From: Umbelopsis ramanniana AG
Taxonomy: Eukaryota; Mucoromycota; Umbelopsidomycetes; Umbelopsidales; Umbelopsidaceae
Assembly: GCF_025399195.1 (NCBI RefSeq)
Contig: NW_026252089.1
Location: 124,001-188,000, forward strand
Direction: 5' to 3'
Length of the DNA: 64,000 nt
Shown here: positions 1-12,262 of the stretch, piece after piece
Position numbering within the stretch: the first letter of the stretch is position 1
How the letters are laid out: the number at the start of each line of letters is the position of its first letter
Position numbers and translations under genes: made by a program
The notes under the pieces: generated by a model
Told to the model about the DNA's origin: nothing
Database searches by the model: none
What the model saw: the letters and a program-made list of their open reading frames with translations, nothing else

Positions 1-873
1 GGGGTAATTTTTCCAATGTTGGTAATATCACAACCATCTGGACTGAAGAAGTATTGAGTGTCAGGGAAAGGCTGTGAGTCGACGAAATGATTAGACATCC
101 ATAATTTTGCAATTGCCGAGCATTCGTTTCATGTTCTTACGATAGGAATATCTCGGTAGAGATTGTCTACTAATACTCTTCCTTGGTCTAGTAATAGCGG
201 CACTGATAAGCATGGCAGTCTCTGGTCAATTATCAATAGAGCCATCCCCTTACCCCAATATTTCTCCAACTTCTTCAGTCCCAACTCCTCGACCAATAAG
301 GATGCTTTGGGCGAATCCTTGATGCGAGCGAAAGCGTATCCCAGGATCGCAATGGTACCATTAGGTTTGAGAACTCTCTTTGCTTCCTTGAAAAAGTCGT
401 CATGCTTGAACCAATGGAAAGCCTGAGCAGATGTGATAACATCAATACTGTTATCCTCAAACGGAAGTTTCTCAGCAGAACAAGCTTGATAGTCAATGTT
501 GGGCTTTTGGATAGCAGCCTCGAGCATCTTGTGATGGGTCGTTAATCACTTTGGACAGTTCTGTTATGAATAAATGTCTCCCTTACCTTCGCTGAAACGT
601 CCGTTCCGTGAACACGTTTGAATTTATCCGCCAACTCTACAGCTACTTGGCCAGTTCCCGTTCCAATGTCTACTGCCTGATCAAATATGCCTCCCTTTTT
701 CGCGTGGAAATCATATATTATGTCATAGGTCGGCTTGGAGTAAACTGGACGGAATGTGCGGTACTGCGAAATAGCAATGCTGAATGACTACCCCTTCAAT
801 AATGTAGTGGACATCAATATGAATGAACACTCACTAACGCGCTGTTGAAACTTGCTTTTGAGAATGTAGCCAT
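1..873 (-). CDS. SAM-dependent methyltransferase, type-11 / trans-aconitate methyltransferase-like (3' end off window)
   Basis: Four exons can be read on the minus strand: 835-873, 587-763, 141-527 and 1-71, the last running off the window. The ATG at 873 opens MATFSKASFNSAL, which splices to YRTFRPVYSKPTYD, the N-terminal pattern of small Tmt1/type-11 methyltransferases. Motif I (DIGTGTGQVA) binds S-adenosylmethionine. Later come the acidic-loop region (GTDVSAKM), a motif II/III-like SAQAFHWF and an RVLKPNGTIAI strand. Fungal members are cytosolic enzymes of about 270-300 residues that methylate small carboxylic acids; the substrate cannot be told from sequence. All three introns have GT-AG ends and keep phase. 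About 225 residues are visible and the C-terminus is missing. The family call is firm; the trans-aconitate assignment is inference. Confidence 0.85.
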
Positions 874-2919
874 CTACTGTCTTGTATGGAAGGCTTTGAC
901 ACTTAGTACGTATGAATCTAGACTGATATTTATTCTTTATCCACCAGCGGACTTCCGCTAAAAAGTGAGTCAGTTTGCCACCACGCGGACGAGACGGTAG
1001 TAGCAGCTCTCGAGCGTCAGGACTGCCTCTATAAACATAATGCCATGTCCGTCGCGCCGAGTTGTCACTTCCATAATACATTCATACATCGGATCACTCA
1101 ACTGAAAAGGCACTGGCATTAAATTCTTATGGGAACGATACCACACTTTGACATAGTGTACAATCATTTTATGAGTACTCGTCCTCAATTACCGCCCACG
1201 AGGCTTCTACTATGACGCTCTCCGAAATGCACTTGTAAGCGATTCTGTGCTTTTACTTCCCTCCTCTCCGCTCATGAAATCTGTGCATGTTCCTTTTCAT
1301 TACTGTTTCTTAGCCGCAGTGCAAAAAAATATAATGGCGAAGCGGTACATATGTATGTCATAGTTGATCAACGAGGTTGTAGCTCAATGAAGATACTTAT
1401 TGACAAGATATCTTCGGAACTGATCCCCGGGTAGCTGACTCATTAACAATAATCATCTCTCTGCATTACCACTGGATATTCTGCTTAAATAAGTCCAAAT
1501 GATCTCGGTCTTGCTATGATGGAAACTTTTTCCAGATTAAGCCTACTGTGGAACAATTCTTTCACGACTTTAGTATGTTTTCTAACATAAAGCCGTTTAA
1601 CATTATCCATATGTAAGCGAGCTTTCTTGCTACGGATGAATGAATATCCGAATATATCCGAGATTCGGTATCTTCTTAAATGCCCCTTGGTGACATTGAG
1701 ATACTATGGAGGTATCGCTTTAGCTCTGTTTCCCAGCAAACGAATACAGAGGCTTTTTAGGATTCTAATCTGACGTTATGATATTATGAGAATGTAGAGG
1801 CTGCTACCAAATGCGCACCAAATAGGTATGAAAGAACCAGATTGAATACAGTAATTGCCAATAGGATAAATACCACATTGCTATTGGCATTAATGAAGTA
1901 TGTTAACAACATAGTAAGGCATGGTGAGCGACAGGCATGCCAACCTATATGTTGTTACCAACCTGCTCTACACCGTGGGTCATTTAAAACTTGTGATATT
2001 TAAGATCGTACCGCATTACCGCAGTTACTACGACGCAATCGACGTTTTATACAGATGGCATCGTGGTCCACCAAAGATTTCCTATTGTCTGAACAACAAT
2101 TCCTTGTGTTCTCTCAGCATGCGGAAGCGGCCCCGAATGGTGAAATCCGCATCTAGATCTCCGGTACCTAACTTGGTAATGACAAGTGGCTTGTGCGCTC
2201 TGTGGAGAGCAGCAGACAAAAGACTTGTAGGGGATAATCGCGTTCTGAGATGTATTGTAAACAATTCTGCGCTAAAGCATGCTAACGATGTATTAATGGT
2301 GCTGCTTGAAAACATATGACGTCCACAGTACAAGGTACCGCCGGCGTTCATCAATAAAAACAAAGTGGGTGCACACGAAATTTATAGCTGCAGAACACGC
2401 ATGGTGATGAAACCTGTTTTGCAGAAAAGCAAAGGACTATGATTTTCTCATACCAAAGGGTCCTATCGAAACAGCAGTGCGCAAAAGGCATATTCACGTT
2501 AAATTCGCAGTGAAACCTCTCAAGATTCAAAAACCCACAATGTGATATGATAGAACACTTAGGAATTTATGAGACCCCATCGCCGTTTCAAAGGGAGGTG
2601 TGACCTCAATGTGCACACTTCTTCACAAGAGCAATGTCATCTTACAATACACTAAAAGTCATCATAGTGTGCCCGACGCTATGATGTAGATGGGTTTCAA
2701 GTTCGTGTGGAGACAGGTAATTAAACCTGAGCAATCTTCGAGGGTCTCCGTACGCCGGAGATTGAATTCAAGCACAGAGGGAAAACGAGCCCAGCGCTGG
2801 AGCAGTTTTTCCCAGCTGTTCATCCATTGACCCCATTCTCCTTCCTTTGCCTATACATCGCCTGTAAACGCACGATACCACATCCCCCCATTGTATTGTA
2901 AATTTACTCTACGCCACAA
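874..2919. other. Gene-free stretch of about 2 kb
   Basis: This stretch lies between the methyltransferase start (minus) and the F-box/WD40 start (plus), so it must hold both promoters. Short open frames exist on both strands, notably plus 1921-2319 and minus 2082-2363. None shows a recognisable domain, plausible splice signals or protein-like composition. I see no tRNA, long repeat or transposase fragment. Confidence 0.5.
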
Positions 2920-5652
2920 ATGGCGGATCAGGCGAGCTTTACGGAAAAAAGAAATGCGAGAGTTTTCGCAAAAAGAAGGCATCTACAACATCAATTAACT
3001 TCACCGCTGCCTTCGCCATCTCCTACCGGCAACATCTCCACCAAAGTCTTGCATGCTTTCAAGTCGCAATCCACTCCTCAATCTGCATCGTCTCTGAACT
3101 CCTCTACTCGCTCTAATAGTTTGAACTCCTCCATCTTATCCACTCTGAAGGCCTTAGATACTTCGCATTATCCTCTTGCCGAAACAATGACACCTCCGGC
3201 CATGAAGGCTTTATCTTTCGAAAATGATATTCTCTGGGCACCATCTGATATGATAGAACCTTTGGTAATTACTTTTATCTTATATTTTTATTACATTCGG
3301 ACAAAATATTCATGCGAAACATATCTTTTTAGCAAGAAGCGCCGATGATCAATACCTTGCCTGTATCAGACGATGAAATGAAAGAAGAGCAAATATCGTC
3401 CAGTTCGAGAAAACGGCGAGCTTCCTCTCTCTCAGTGCATACAGAATCGTTCTTTTCAGACGAAGATATGGAACCTGTAGAAATCACTAAGCGTGTCCGT
3501 ACTAGAGCTGAAGTTGTGAATGACGCAGACGAATCCAGCCGGACACCGCATTCACTTTCAGAATACGATACAGATGATGAACCATCCCAAGAACTTACAA
3601 TAGCTACCACGTCGCTGGATCAAGATAGCTGTGGCAGTCCAAATTCCGCATTTCCCTCTCCTTCGCCGTCCCCTATAGTTTCTTCTACCGAGCCTCACCA
3701 AAATTTTACCTCTTATTTCGACGCTGCTCTGACTGGCCGTACTTTACATAGCTCAAATACCCCACGACCAATCCGCAATCTTCCAAGCATTCTTTCCACA
3801 TTTGATACCCTCCCACAAGCAACACAGTCCTATCTTTTATTCCAATTACTTAGGCGTTCATCGACTACGACACTACAATTTGTGAATGCTCTGGTCATCC
3901 CTGCTTTGAAAAGGGATTTCCTGGCCTCTTTACCATTCGAACTATCGCTTCATATTCTGAGATATCTAGATGTGGTGACACTCTGTCGCGCTGCACAAGT
4001 ATCCAAAAAGTGGCGAATGGTCGTAGATGCCGATGCAACGATATGGCGGCAAAATATCGAAAGAGATGGATTTAAATTTACCTTATCCGAAGTCAGACAA
4101 GTTGTTGCACGGCAAGCGGCAACAAGAGCGGCAAGAAAACAAAAGATGATTGTTTTGAGCGATCATAGAGATAGCTCGGCCATAGCTACCATGGATGTCG
4201 ATGACCCTGAAGAGTCTCGACTGTTGCGAAAAGTCATTGCCGAAAGCGATCACATTTGCGTCAATAACACCGATGACGCCGCCTTAGCTTCTCAAGGCAC
4301 TCCTACTTCCAGCAGTTCTATGTCAGGTACATCTGCTCCGTTAGAGCCATCTACTCCTCATCCTTACAAGGAAATCTATCGAAAACATTTCATTATACGA
4401 CAAAATTGGAAACGTGATAGAGCTACACATATATCATTTCAAGGCCATGCAAACAACGTCGTCACTTGCCTTCAGTATGATGACGATAAAATTATATCGG
4501 GATCGGATGACCGCTGTATTAATGTCTACGATACCAATACTGGAAAACTGCGAAAAACTATGAGTGACCATGAAGGCGGTGTCTGGGCTCTTCAATACGT
4601 TGGCAATACCTTAGTGAGCGGGTCAACCGATCGCACAGTCCGAGTTTGGGATATTGAACGAGGCACTTCCACTCATGTATTTCCCGGACATACTAGTACC
4701 GTTCGCTGCCTTCAAATTGTCATGCCCGAGATGATCGATGGTCGTCTGCAACCATCTCGGCCACTCATTGTGACTGGTTCAAGAGACTCTACTTTACGAG
4801 TTTGGCGTTTACCCGACCCAGTCAATGATGAACCTTACCTCACTCACAGTCCTAACAATCCATGGTTTATGCATACCTTAGCTGGCCATACTCAATCCGT
4901 ACGAGCTATAGCCGCTCGAGGCAATCTCCTAGTCAGTGGGAGCTACGATTATACTATGCGTCTTTGGAACATTGAGACTGGCCGACTAATTCACTTGATG
5001 GAAGGCCATACACAGCGGGTGTATTCAGTTGTTCTGGATATAGACAACCGTCGCTGTATGAGTGGTAGTATGGATTCCACTGTGCGGATCTGGAGTCTAG
5101 ACGATGGCAGTTGCCTCAACGTACTTGAAGGTAAAGTTATCAGCTTTTAGTGTGGTCTAGTTTGGTGCATAAGCTAATCGATCTAATTCCCTGTACAGGC
5201 CACTCCATTCTCGTCGGTCTTTTGCATCTCACTCCAAACCACTTGGTGTCAGCGGCAGCTGATTCAACTCTTCGCATTTGGTCCACTGAAACTGGTATTT
5301 GCGAACACGTACTATCTGGCCATCAAGCTGCCATCACTTGCTTTCAGCACGATGAAAACAAAGTGGTTTCAGGATCTGAGGGCGGACTTAAGCTCTGGGA
5401 TATTAATACCGGACAACTGGTTCGTGACTTGATCACCAATGTAACCGGAGTATGGAGAGTTGCATTTGATGAAAGACGGTGCGTTGCTGCCGTTAATAGG
5501 TAAGGCTAAAAATACATGCCCATACTTTTTAGTCCGATTTTTGTGAGATTAATCGGTTCCCTTTCTTCCGTCATCATAGGAACAACGTAACGTGGTTTGA
5601 AGTGCTTGACTATGGCGTTCAAGGCTTTGAAGATGATACCGAGATAATATGA
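2920..5652 (+). CDS. F-box/WD40 protein, Cdc4/Fbw7-like SCF substrate receptor
   Basis: Four exons (2920-3264, 3333-5130, 5199-5499, 5580-5652) give 838 residues. A Ser/Thr/acidic-rich N-terminal third carries a basic KRVRTR stretch that may be a nuclear signal. The F-box is near residues 314-360 (LPFELSLHILRYLDV... then KKWRMVVDADATIWR). It is followed by a linker and a WD40 propeller from about residue 486 to the end, with repeat cores such as GHANNVVTCL, SGSDDRCINVYD, SGSTDRTVRVWD, TGSRDSTLRVWR, SGSYDYTMRLWN and SGSMDSTVRIWS. The C-terminal FEVLDYG resembles Cdc4/Pop proteins. In the family the F-box binds Skp1 and the propeller reads phosphodegrons for SCF ubiquitination of cell-cycle regulators. 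Other fungal F-box/WD40 proteins (Met30/SconB) are alternatives. The last exon adds only about 24 residues and rests on a GT-AG intron at 5500-5579. Confidence 0.88.
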
Positions 5653-6030
5653 AATCCAATCAAAAAATTTGATACCAAACTGCATAGCGATCCTCTGCCG
5701 CTTCATTTCTGTTGTTTAAGCTTTTTTTCTTCCTTTTTGCTGTTTTCCTGCTTCCGTCCCTTCCTTGCTCCTGATATTTGATACCCTTTTTTGTTCTCAT
5801 CTTTATTTTATACAAGACAATTGCAAAGAATAAAATGAAAACGAAAAGATGAATCCAACCATAAGTGACCGTCGATCTTTGTGTATAAGAAAGAGCAAAT
5901 TTATTTATTTTTCGCAAGAATCATTTGAACTTGGGCGTCCGCCTATAGTATAATCACCCACAGGTATTACAACGTTATCGCATTGCCGAATAGTGAATAA
6001 TGGTTTGAAGTGAGCATGCGTACTTATAAT
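5653..6030. other. Convergent 3' region between the F-box gene and PKC
   Basis: This is 378 bp between two facing stop codons. It is AT-rich with T runs and presumably holds both 3' UTRs and poly(A) sites. No gene is seen in it. Confidence 0.5.
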
Positions 6031-9000
6031 CTATCGTTTACCCTGGATTACCCAATCGGCGATGTATGAGAAGTTGCCAAATTCCTGTTGTTCAGGACGG
6101 GTAAGAGTCGAGTTAACGGGAGTGATCTGAGGTATCTCGCGAGTGAATTCCTCGTCAAAGTTGGAAGTGTCAGCTCTGCCATTGATAGACGGGTAGAAAG
6201 GAGGAGGAACACGTTTAGCCAGCATATCATCCCAGTTGACGCCGCGGAAGAATGCATGTTGCTTAATATCTTGAGCGTCCATTTGACTTGATCCTAACCG
6301 AGTTTGAGGATCACGGATAAGAAGCTGAAAGACAGAAAAAAGTCAGTGACCATACATCAAAGGGAAAGCACATTGAAACCAAGCGCAACTTCTTACCTTT
6401 TGACAAATGGAAACTGAGTCGCGAGACATGTTGATAGGATACAAAATTTCATCTTCCAAAATGGCATCAAAAATTTCGTCTTCGTCTTCTCCTCGGAATG
6501 GGGATTGACCCAGCAACATTTCATAAATGAGAACGCCAAACGCCCACCAATCCACAGCTCTTCCATACTTTTGCTCGAGGAGAATTTCGGGAGCCATGAA
6601 TTCAGGAGTACCGCAAAAAGTGCCGGTCGTCTGTCCATACCACATATTTTCTTTACAAAGACCATAATCAGCAATTCGGATGTGACCGTCCAAACCCAAG
6701 AGAATATTGTCCAACTTGAGATCACGATATATGATGCCTTGCTTATGGAAATACTCCAAGGCCAACAAGACTTCGCAAGCGTAAAACCTGCAAAAGAAAG
6801 AAGAAGACATGTTAACATCAGAGTAATGGATGCGTGTCGTACTTTGGTCAACCTACTTTGCTCTCCTTTCAGAGAATTGTTCACGTTGAATGTGCAACAT
6901 CAAATCACCACCACTGATGTAGTCCATAACAAAGTAGATACGAGTCTCTGTTTGGAAACAGGAGTGTAGACCGATCAAGAAAGGATGACGCTCTCTGTTT
7001 GCAGCTTGGAAAACTCGCTTCTCTGAACGGGTACTGTTGATAAACCGAGAAGTAAGCGAAATGAAAGCATTTTCACATTTGACATACAAAATACACCCAC
7101 CTTTCCACCTCATCATTGTCGATGATGAATCGCTTTTTGAGAACCTTGATAGCATAAAGCTCACTAGTATACTTTTCTTCCGCAAGCATGACCTATATGG
7201 TGAGAGAAAGGGTATATGCATTAGCTCCAGGTGTAGATTTGATTTATACTATTCACTATTTTCGAGTCTTACCTTGCCAAAGTTACCCTTTCCGAGAACA
7301 GCCAAGAAATTAAAGTCATCCAAACCGACCTTACGGCCAACTTGCAAAGGAGAAACGCCTTGCTTTGGTGGCACTGGCGGTTGTTGCTGTGGCTAATCAA
7401 AATGTTAATAATCTCTATTCAAGCGGCGTTCAGATCTGATCTGTCAACTTACAATGCTGCTAACTCTTGGTGCAACAGGGTACGGCTTCTGCTGTAATTG
7501 TTGACTCATTTGAGGAGAAGGACCAGGTTGATAGGGTCTGGGCATCATAGCGGTGTTGGGAATAGGGGCGTAGGATTGGGGCTGCGATGGACTAGGAATT
7601 CTCTGCTGCATAGGAGGAGGACCCATCTGCTGTTGTTGCGGCATATAAGGTCTACCATAATCAGGTGGCATATTGTATTGCCCTGGTGGTCTCATTTGAG
7701 GCGAACCATGAGATTGTGGAGCTTGAGGACTCATAGATGCTGGCATATGCATCGAGCCTTGAGGGTACGGTTGCTGGTACTGGGGTTGCTGTTGATGACC
7801 ACTTTGTAGGGACAATTGCGACATGTTTCCGTGAAGCGAATCGCCTAGTGATGTACTGGAACCTCCACTAGTTGGTCGCTCTGCCTTTGTAAGCTTCGGT
7901 GTGCCGGTTCCTTCGGTTGTTCTCCTTTTGGCAGCCTTGATTTCAGCAAGCATTTGATTTGCCATTTCCATAGACATACCGCAGAAGTCAGGTACCAAAT
8001 GAGCGCACTTAGTATGGCAAGTGATACCACACTCTGTAGCAGGTTTAGGTCAGTTTATGCCATGAAAAAGCCAAATACCCCAAAGCTCTATCAACATACC
8101 ATGACATTTTTTGCTTCCCTTAGAACCAAGCGGTAGCATGTAACCACAGTGACAGCACCAATTTGCTCCAATATTGGTGATTGGTTCGAATCTGTGAGGA
8201 ATACGATGGTTGAGCTTGTCCTCGTCAGGATCCTATGAGTGAAAAAAAAAATTACGCATTAGTATAAACATATTCATCATAAACATTTTCGTAATGAGCA
8301 TAATGAAGGCGTACAGTTTCGGAGTCCAAGCGAGATATACATTTGGTAACAACTTTAGTGTAGCACTTTCGGTGGCAAGAGTAATCGCAGTCTAGAAAAG
8401 TAATAGAATGAGCAACGACACTACATTGAGGAGTTTAGTGACGCTCATGTGTGACATACCTTCACATTGATATCCACTGTTGACCATAAACTCGCCACAC
8501 AAGGCACAACGCATAATGTTGAAGAAGCTCTTTTCCACAAATTGATGCCCATTCATTTCGTGAACCTCTTCCTTGCGTTGACGAACGGCGCCTGCACGAC
8601 CAAGCTTATCGAGGGGACGTCGATCACCAGTAGTATCACGGACTAAAAGACATGTAACGTCAGCAATGTACTTGAATTGTGCAGCATTCACCGAAACATT
8701 CATACTTACCAAAATTGATGCGCAATGCAATATGACCGACGGGCTCAACATCAAACCATGCTTCAATTCCTTTGTCGTTGGCGCCTCCAATGCCTTGTTC
8801 ACGATAGGTGGGTTGCCTGTTCGCTTGAGCATTTGGGGATTGGCTACCGGCTGAATCATGCTGTTGAGCAATCTCGGCTGGTACCCAACCTTGACCATTA
8901 TCTTGCATGATCTTTTGTCTTCTGAGACCATCGACGATATCAGAGATTTTCAACCAGAGGATACCCACAGGCATTGATCGATCACCAGATTGATCGTAGA

Positions 9001-10069
9001 TGCTGATTTCTACGTCTGAGGCTTTGCTTACATTAACTTCGCACTGGTCAGCCCATTTGTCAGATCGAGATGGACGTGTTCGGAACACCACATTTCCGTC
9101 AATCTTGACCACGGCGATAGTTTCGGGCATGCTGAATGTTCTTGTAGGAGCATGGGCTAGTTCTCGAACCTCCAAAATTTGTAGCTGCAGTTTACCCGTC
9201 AATGGCTTTCGCATTCCAGGTACACCACGAAGAGCTGGGACTGTCTCCAATTCTGTAAGTGAGAAGATTGTTCATTAGATTTCCATGTGATCTCTTAATT
9301 TGGAGGTTGCCACATAGAGAGCTAAAGCCAAGCGCCAAAAATAAATTTTAGGAAGGACCAAAAAAAAACTTACCATCATCATCATCGTCGCTCTCTCCAA
9401 TATATAGATTCTTGTATTTACGCACAGCCTTGTTCAATAGATTGAGCTTTTCATTACTTTCATAAAGTTCACCTTGAACTTCAGCACGTCGCCGGCGATC
9501 GGTAGAAGAAGGGTCCTTTTCAACTGCCCAGGCCATGTTCTTGATACCTGCTAATACCTTTTTCTCAACGTCCAATTTGTATTCCAGTTCATGTAGTTTA
9601 AGAGAGACTTTAGCCTTGTTAAAGGGGGTATCCGCTTTGAGTAGATCTAATACCAATATAAACAGGTCAGCAGAGGTTGGCTCTTTTTTTCAGGCCAGCC
9701 AAGAAAGCACTTACCAAGGTTACTGTATTTCCTTTTTTCGGGTTCAACCTTGGCAACTCCTGCGTTTGTGCTTACGCCTGCACTTGCTACCATTGGGCTA
9801 CTGGATGGATTCCGAGATGAGGCTGATGCAGCCGCAGCTGCTTCCACGCCACTGTCACTGCTTTGTGTAGACGAACGACTCGGCTTTTGGCGGAGCTTGC
9901 GAATTTCTTCTGAGAAATAATCGATGTATTTTTGATATTCCTTGATCTCAGTATCGCACTGCATCTGAGCGTTTCTATCTTGTATGATGCGACGCATCTG
10001 CATCGCTTTATCACGATACATCTTATTTTGGTTGATCTTGAGCTCTAGCTCACGGATTTTCGATTGCAT
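6031..10069 (-). CDS. pkc1: Protein kinase C, fungal Pkc1 type (cell-wall integrity kinase)
   Basis: Twelve exons (high to low: 9715-10069, 9374-9646, 8710-9252, 8460-8642, 8315-8391, 8100-8232, 7453-8033, 7273-7392, 7101-7192, 6857-7033, 6397-6787, 6031-6324) give about 1072 residues, normal for Pkc1. In order: two HR1 coiled coils that bind Rho GTPase (about 1-70 and 125-205), a C2-like domain ([17 protein letters not shown]), two C1 zinc domains ([17 protein letters not shown]...; [17 protein letters not shown]...), a Gln/Pro-rich hinge, then the AGC kinase. Kinase marks are [34 protein letters not shown] (DYG in place of DFG, usual for fungal Pkc1), [12 protein letters not shown] and a C-terminal FGNFSY hydrophobic motif. 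In fungi it acts below Rho1 and above the Mpk1 MAP kinase cascade. The N-terminus is provisional: the ATG at 10069 lies two codons inside an acceptor-like TTTGGTCAG, so a tiny upstream exon is possible. Confidence 0.93.
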
Positions 10070-11240
10070 ATCCTGACCAAACAGAAGGAATAACAAACGT
10101 TAGAACCAATATCTATACATAAAAAAAAGAGTGCTAGATGCCCTCTATGCCGAGACTTTTGTATCTACTGTCATTTCGGATAACTGTTGCTACTGTTTTT
10201 GTATTCAGCCATAGGCTAAGCTGCAGGAAGTAGTCGCTGCAATCTTTGTTGATACCCAACTTGCCTGTCGAAATTGCAGGAAGCCGGAGCGGCTCGATGA
10301 TAATCTGGGTAGACATCCAGGTGCATAATGGCTGCTTGACCAAAAGATTGAACGAAAAAACATATATCAACATACCGCCATTTTACAATACTAAGCAGAT
10401 TGTGAAATTAGGGAGGCAAGGGTATAAATCGCGTAGTGCAGAGACAACGTTTGAGGATAGGGAAAAAAACATGGCTGTGGTAATAGCGGGGTTCGAAACG
10501 CGAAGTTTTGTCCTGTGCGAGACAGCCGAAAGGATTGACACTGATGGATGCCAAACGCTTGATACTCGATATGCCTGTACGTCTTTTACGACTCTCATGT
10601 AATATGATCTCATCATCTGTAGTTTGAAAGCATAAATACACATACAACATTGTGTAGAACCGAGGGAAGCCGCCGTTCATTTAAGATTTTTCAGCTGAGC
10701 AAAACATTCAGCCGACTAGCGGTCGATATCCCCATTTTCTTTGGCTCTCACTCAGCCGGTATATATATATTAACTCCAGTACCTGATGGTTCTTACATTA
10801 ATTGCTTTAGTTTAGATATGCATTTCTTATTAGTCATTCCTTCTTCGAACTACTATCGTCATGAGCGGTTTCATTTGGTACCACCAACGCCTTTCCAACA
10901 AATGTCTGAACGATTCGGAGTTTCTTTTCTCGAGATACTATTGTATTTCCAATAAACTCTGTCTGTCATACGAGCTATGTTGCTTCTTGATATTTATTTT
11001 GCTATCTACGCTGTGTATTGAGGATGAAAGACTCGAGAGAAATCACATATAAGAGCATAGTTCTAAAGAACTTTCCTTCGCACCCTAAAGACCGTCGATG
11101 TTTGAAATGCAGGCTAAGCCAAAATTGAAAGCCTAAAAGGCACTGAGATGTTGTTTGATATGGAAGCTAGATTTTCTGCAACGCTGACGAACAAAAATTG
11201 GTAAAGATGTCGTACTTATGCATCAAACAATCACTTGAAG

Positions 11241-11278
11241 CAGTCGCTTGAAAGCGCTTCAGTCGCTTGACAGTGCTT
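11241..11278. repeat. Two 19-bp imperfect tandem copies
   Basis: CAGTCGCTTGAAAGCGCTT is followed directly by CAGTCGCTTGACAGTGCTT, matching at 17 of 19 positions. It lies in non-coding DNA about 1.2 kb upstream of PKC. It may be simple slippage or paired protein-binding sites. Confidence 0.6.
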
Positions 11279-11701
11279 CTTTTTTCGCAGTCGTGCCCAA
11301 ATATCCGCTAAATAGGCGAGCGTCAACAACGGCGTCAGGCAAACAAAACAAAGGTACCCATTGGAAATATTAACATATAAGCAATGGACAGTTTCACACC
11401 AATCCAGCCGTTCCTGTGGAAAGTGTAAGTCGACTTAGGGTCACCTTCAAAGCTTGAAGTACCGACTCATAGCCTGTGAGTAACCGTAGACCATGTAGCA
11501 TAATTCATGATCAGTGAGCTGCGCATTTTTTCTATGTCTTATTAGCACCATCACTGACCTGATTTTCGTGGTGTCGACACAAAAAATATTGTATCTTACC
11601 TACCCGAAACATTTTGCTAAAAGCACATAGTTCATTCAATCTCCCACCACACACTGTCAGCCAATAGAAATGCGTTGCTTTGACTGGTGCATGGGTATGT
11701 C

Positions 11702-11752
11702 CACGGTTCAAACTCGCTGTTATCACAGCACCGATTCAGAGTTTGAACCGTG
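11702..11752. repeat. Perfect 14-bp inverted repeat with 23-nt spacer
   Basis: CACGGTTCAAACTC at 11702-11715 is the exact reverse complement of GAGTTTGAACCGTG at 11739-11752. The spacer contains a further short GCTG/CAGC pairing. It lies in gene-free DNA about 440 bp from the tRNA-Gly gene. Arms of this length could form a stable hairpin or mark an element end. No coding frame accounts for it. Confidence 0.7.
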
Positions 11753-12192
11753 AAAGCATATATCAACTTCGTCTGAATCATCATAATGAGTGGTCATAAT
11801 ATAGACGGAATATCTCAACAATATTAAACGACTTATTTACATATTCGAGATATGAATTTGGAAACACACTTGGCATCAAGTGACAGAGTTGAAACATCAT
11901 TTTGACTATTACAGACCATATTTGAAGACAATAGCTGCTTCAGATTTGGAGTCAGAGAGATAATCTTATAGATATAAGTACTTGATAATAGGCGCATCAA
12001 ATTAAATCTGATGGCTGTAATCCATTCATACGATAAGCTGTGCCCAGAAAATCCTTGTCATAGCTTCTATTATCATCATGCTGAGAAGTGAGGATAAAAT
12101 TTATCTGTTGGTCTGGGCGCACCTGTGACGTATGCTGCGTGGCTTGAATTGTGTGAGAAGCAAAAAAAAATCATTCAATGCAAAAAAGAATT

Positions 12193-12262
12193 GCGCAGTC
12201 CGGGAATCGAACCCAGGTCTACCGCGTGGCAGGCGGTAATTATACCACTAAACCAACTGCGC
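12193..12262 (-). tRNA. tRNA-Gly (anticodon GCC)
   Basis: The minus strand gives a 70-nt cloverleaf. The acceptor stem GCGCAGT pairs fully with ACTGCGC, the D-arm contains GGTTTAGTGGTA (A box), the anticodon stem-loop is ACCGC-CTGCCAC-GCGGT with GCC at the centre, and the T-arm reads GGGTTCGATTCCC (B box). There is no intron. A run of six T follows on the minus strand (12182-12187), fitting Pol III termination. It is identical to the plus-strand copy at 27771. Confidence 0.97.

Larger units (their letters stand above)
10070..12192. other. PKC upstream region and gene-poor stretch
   Basis: About 2.1 kb with the PKC promoter and 5' leader at its left end. No coding unit is convincing on either strand. 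It holds an imperfect 19-bp tandem duplication (11241-11278) and a perfect 14-bp inverted repeat (11702-11752), listed separately. Confidence 0.45.

Noticed and set aside
1921-2363. Overlapping open frames on both strands (132 and 93 codons)
   Set aside because: No recognisable domain, no splice signals extending either one, and the two overlap antisense. Most likely chance frames in intergenic DNA, though a decayed element cannot be excluded.
6643-6695. DYG instead of DFG in PKC as a sign of an inactive kinase
   Set aside because: DYG is the usual form in fungal Pkc1 proteins. All other catalytic residues are present.
10134-10680. Minus-strand frames upstream of PKC as possible first PKC exon
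   Set aside because: None joins in frame to the exon starting at 10072 with convincing GT-AG sites, and the first HR1 repeat already begins at the ATG at 10069.
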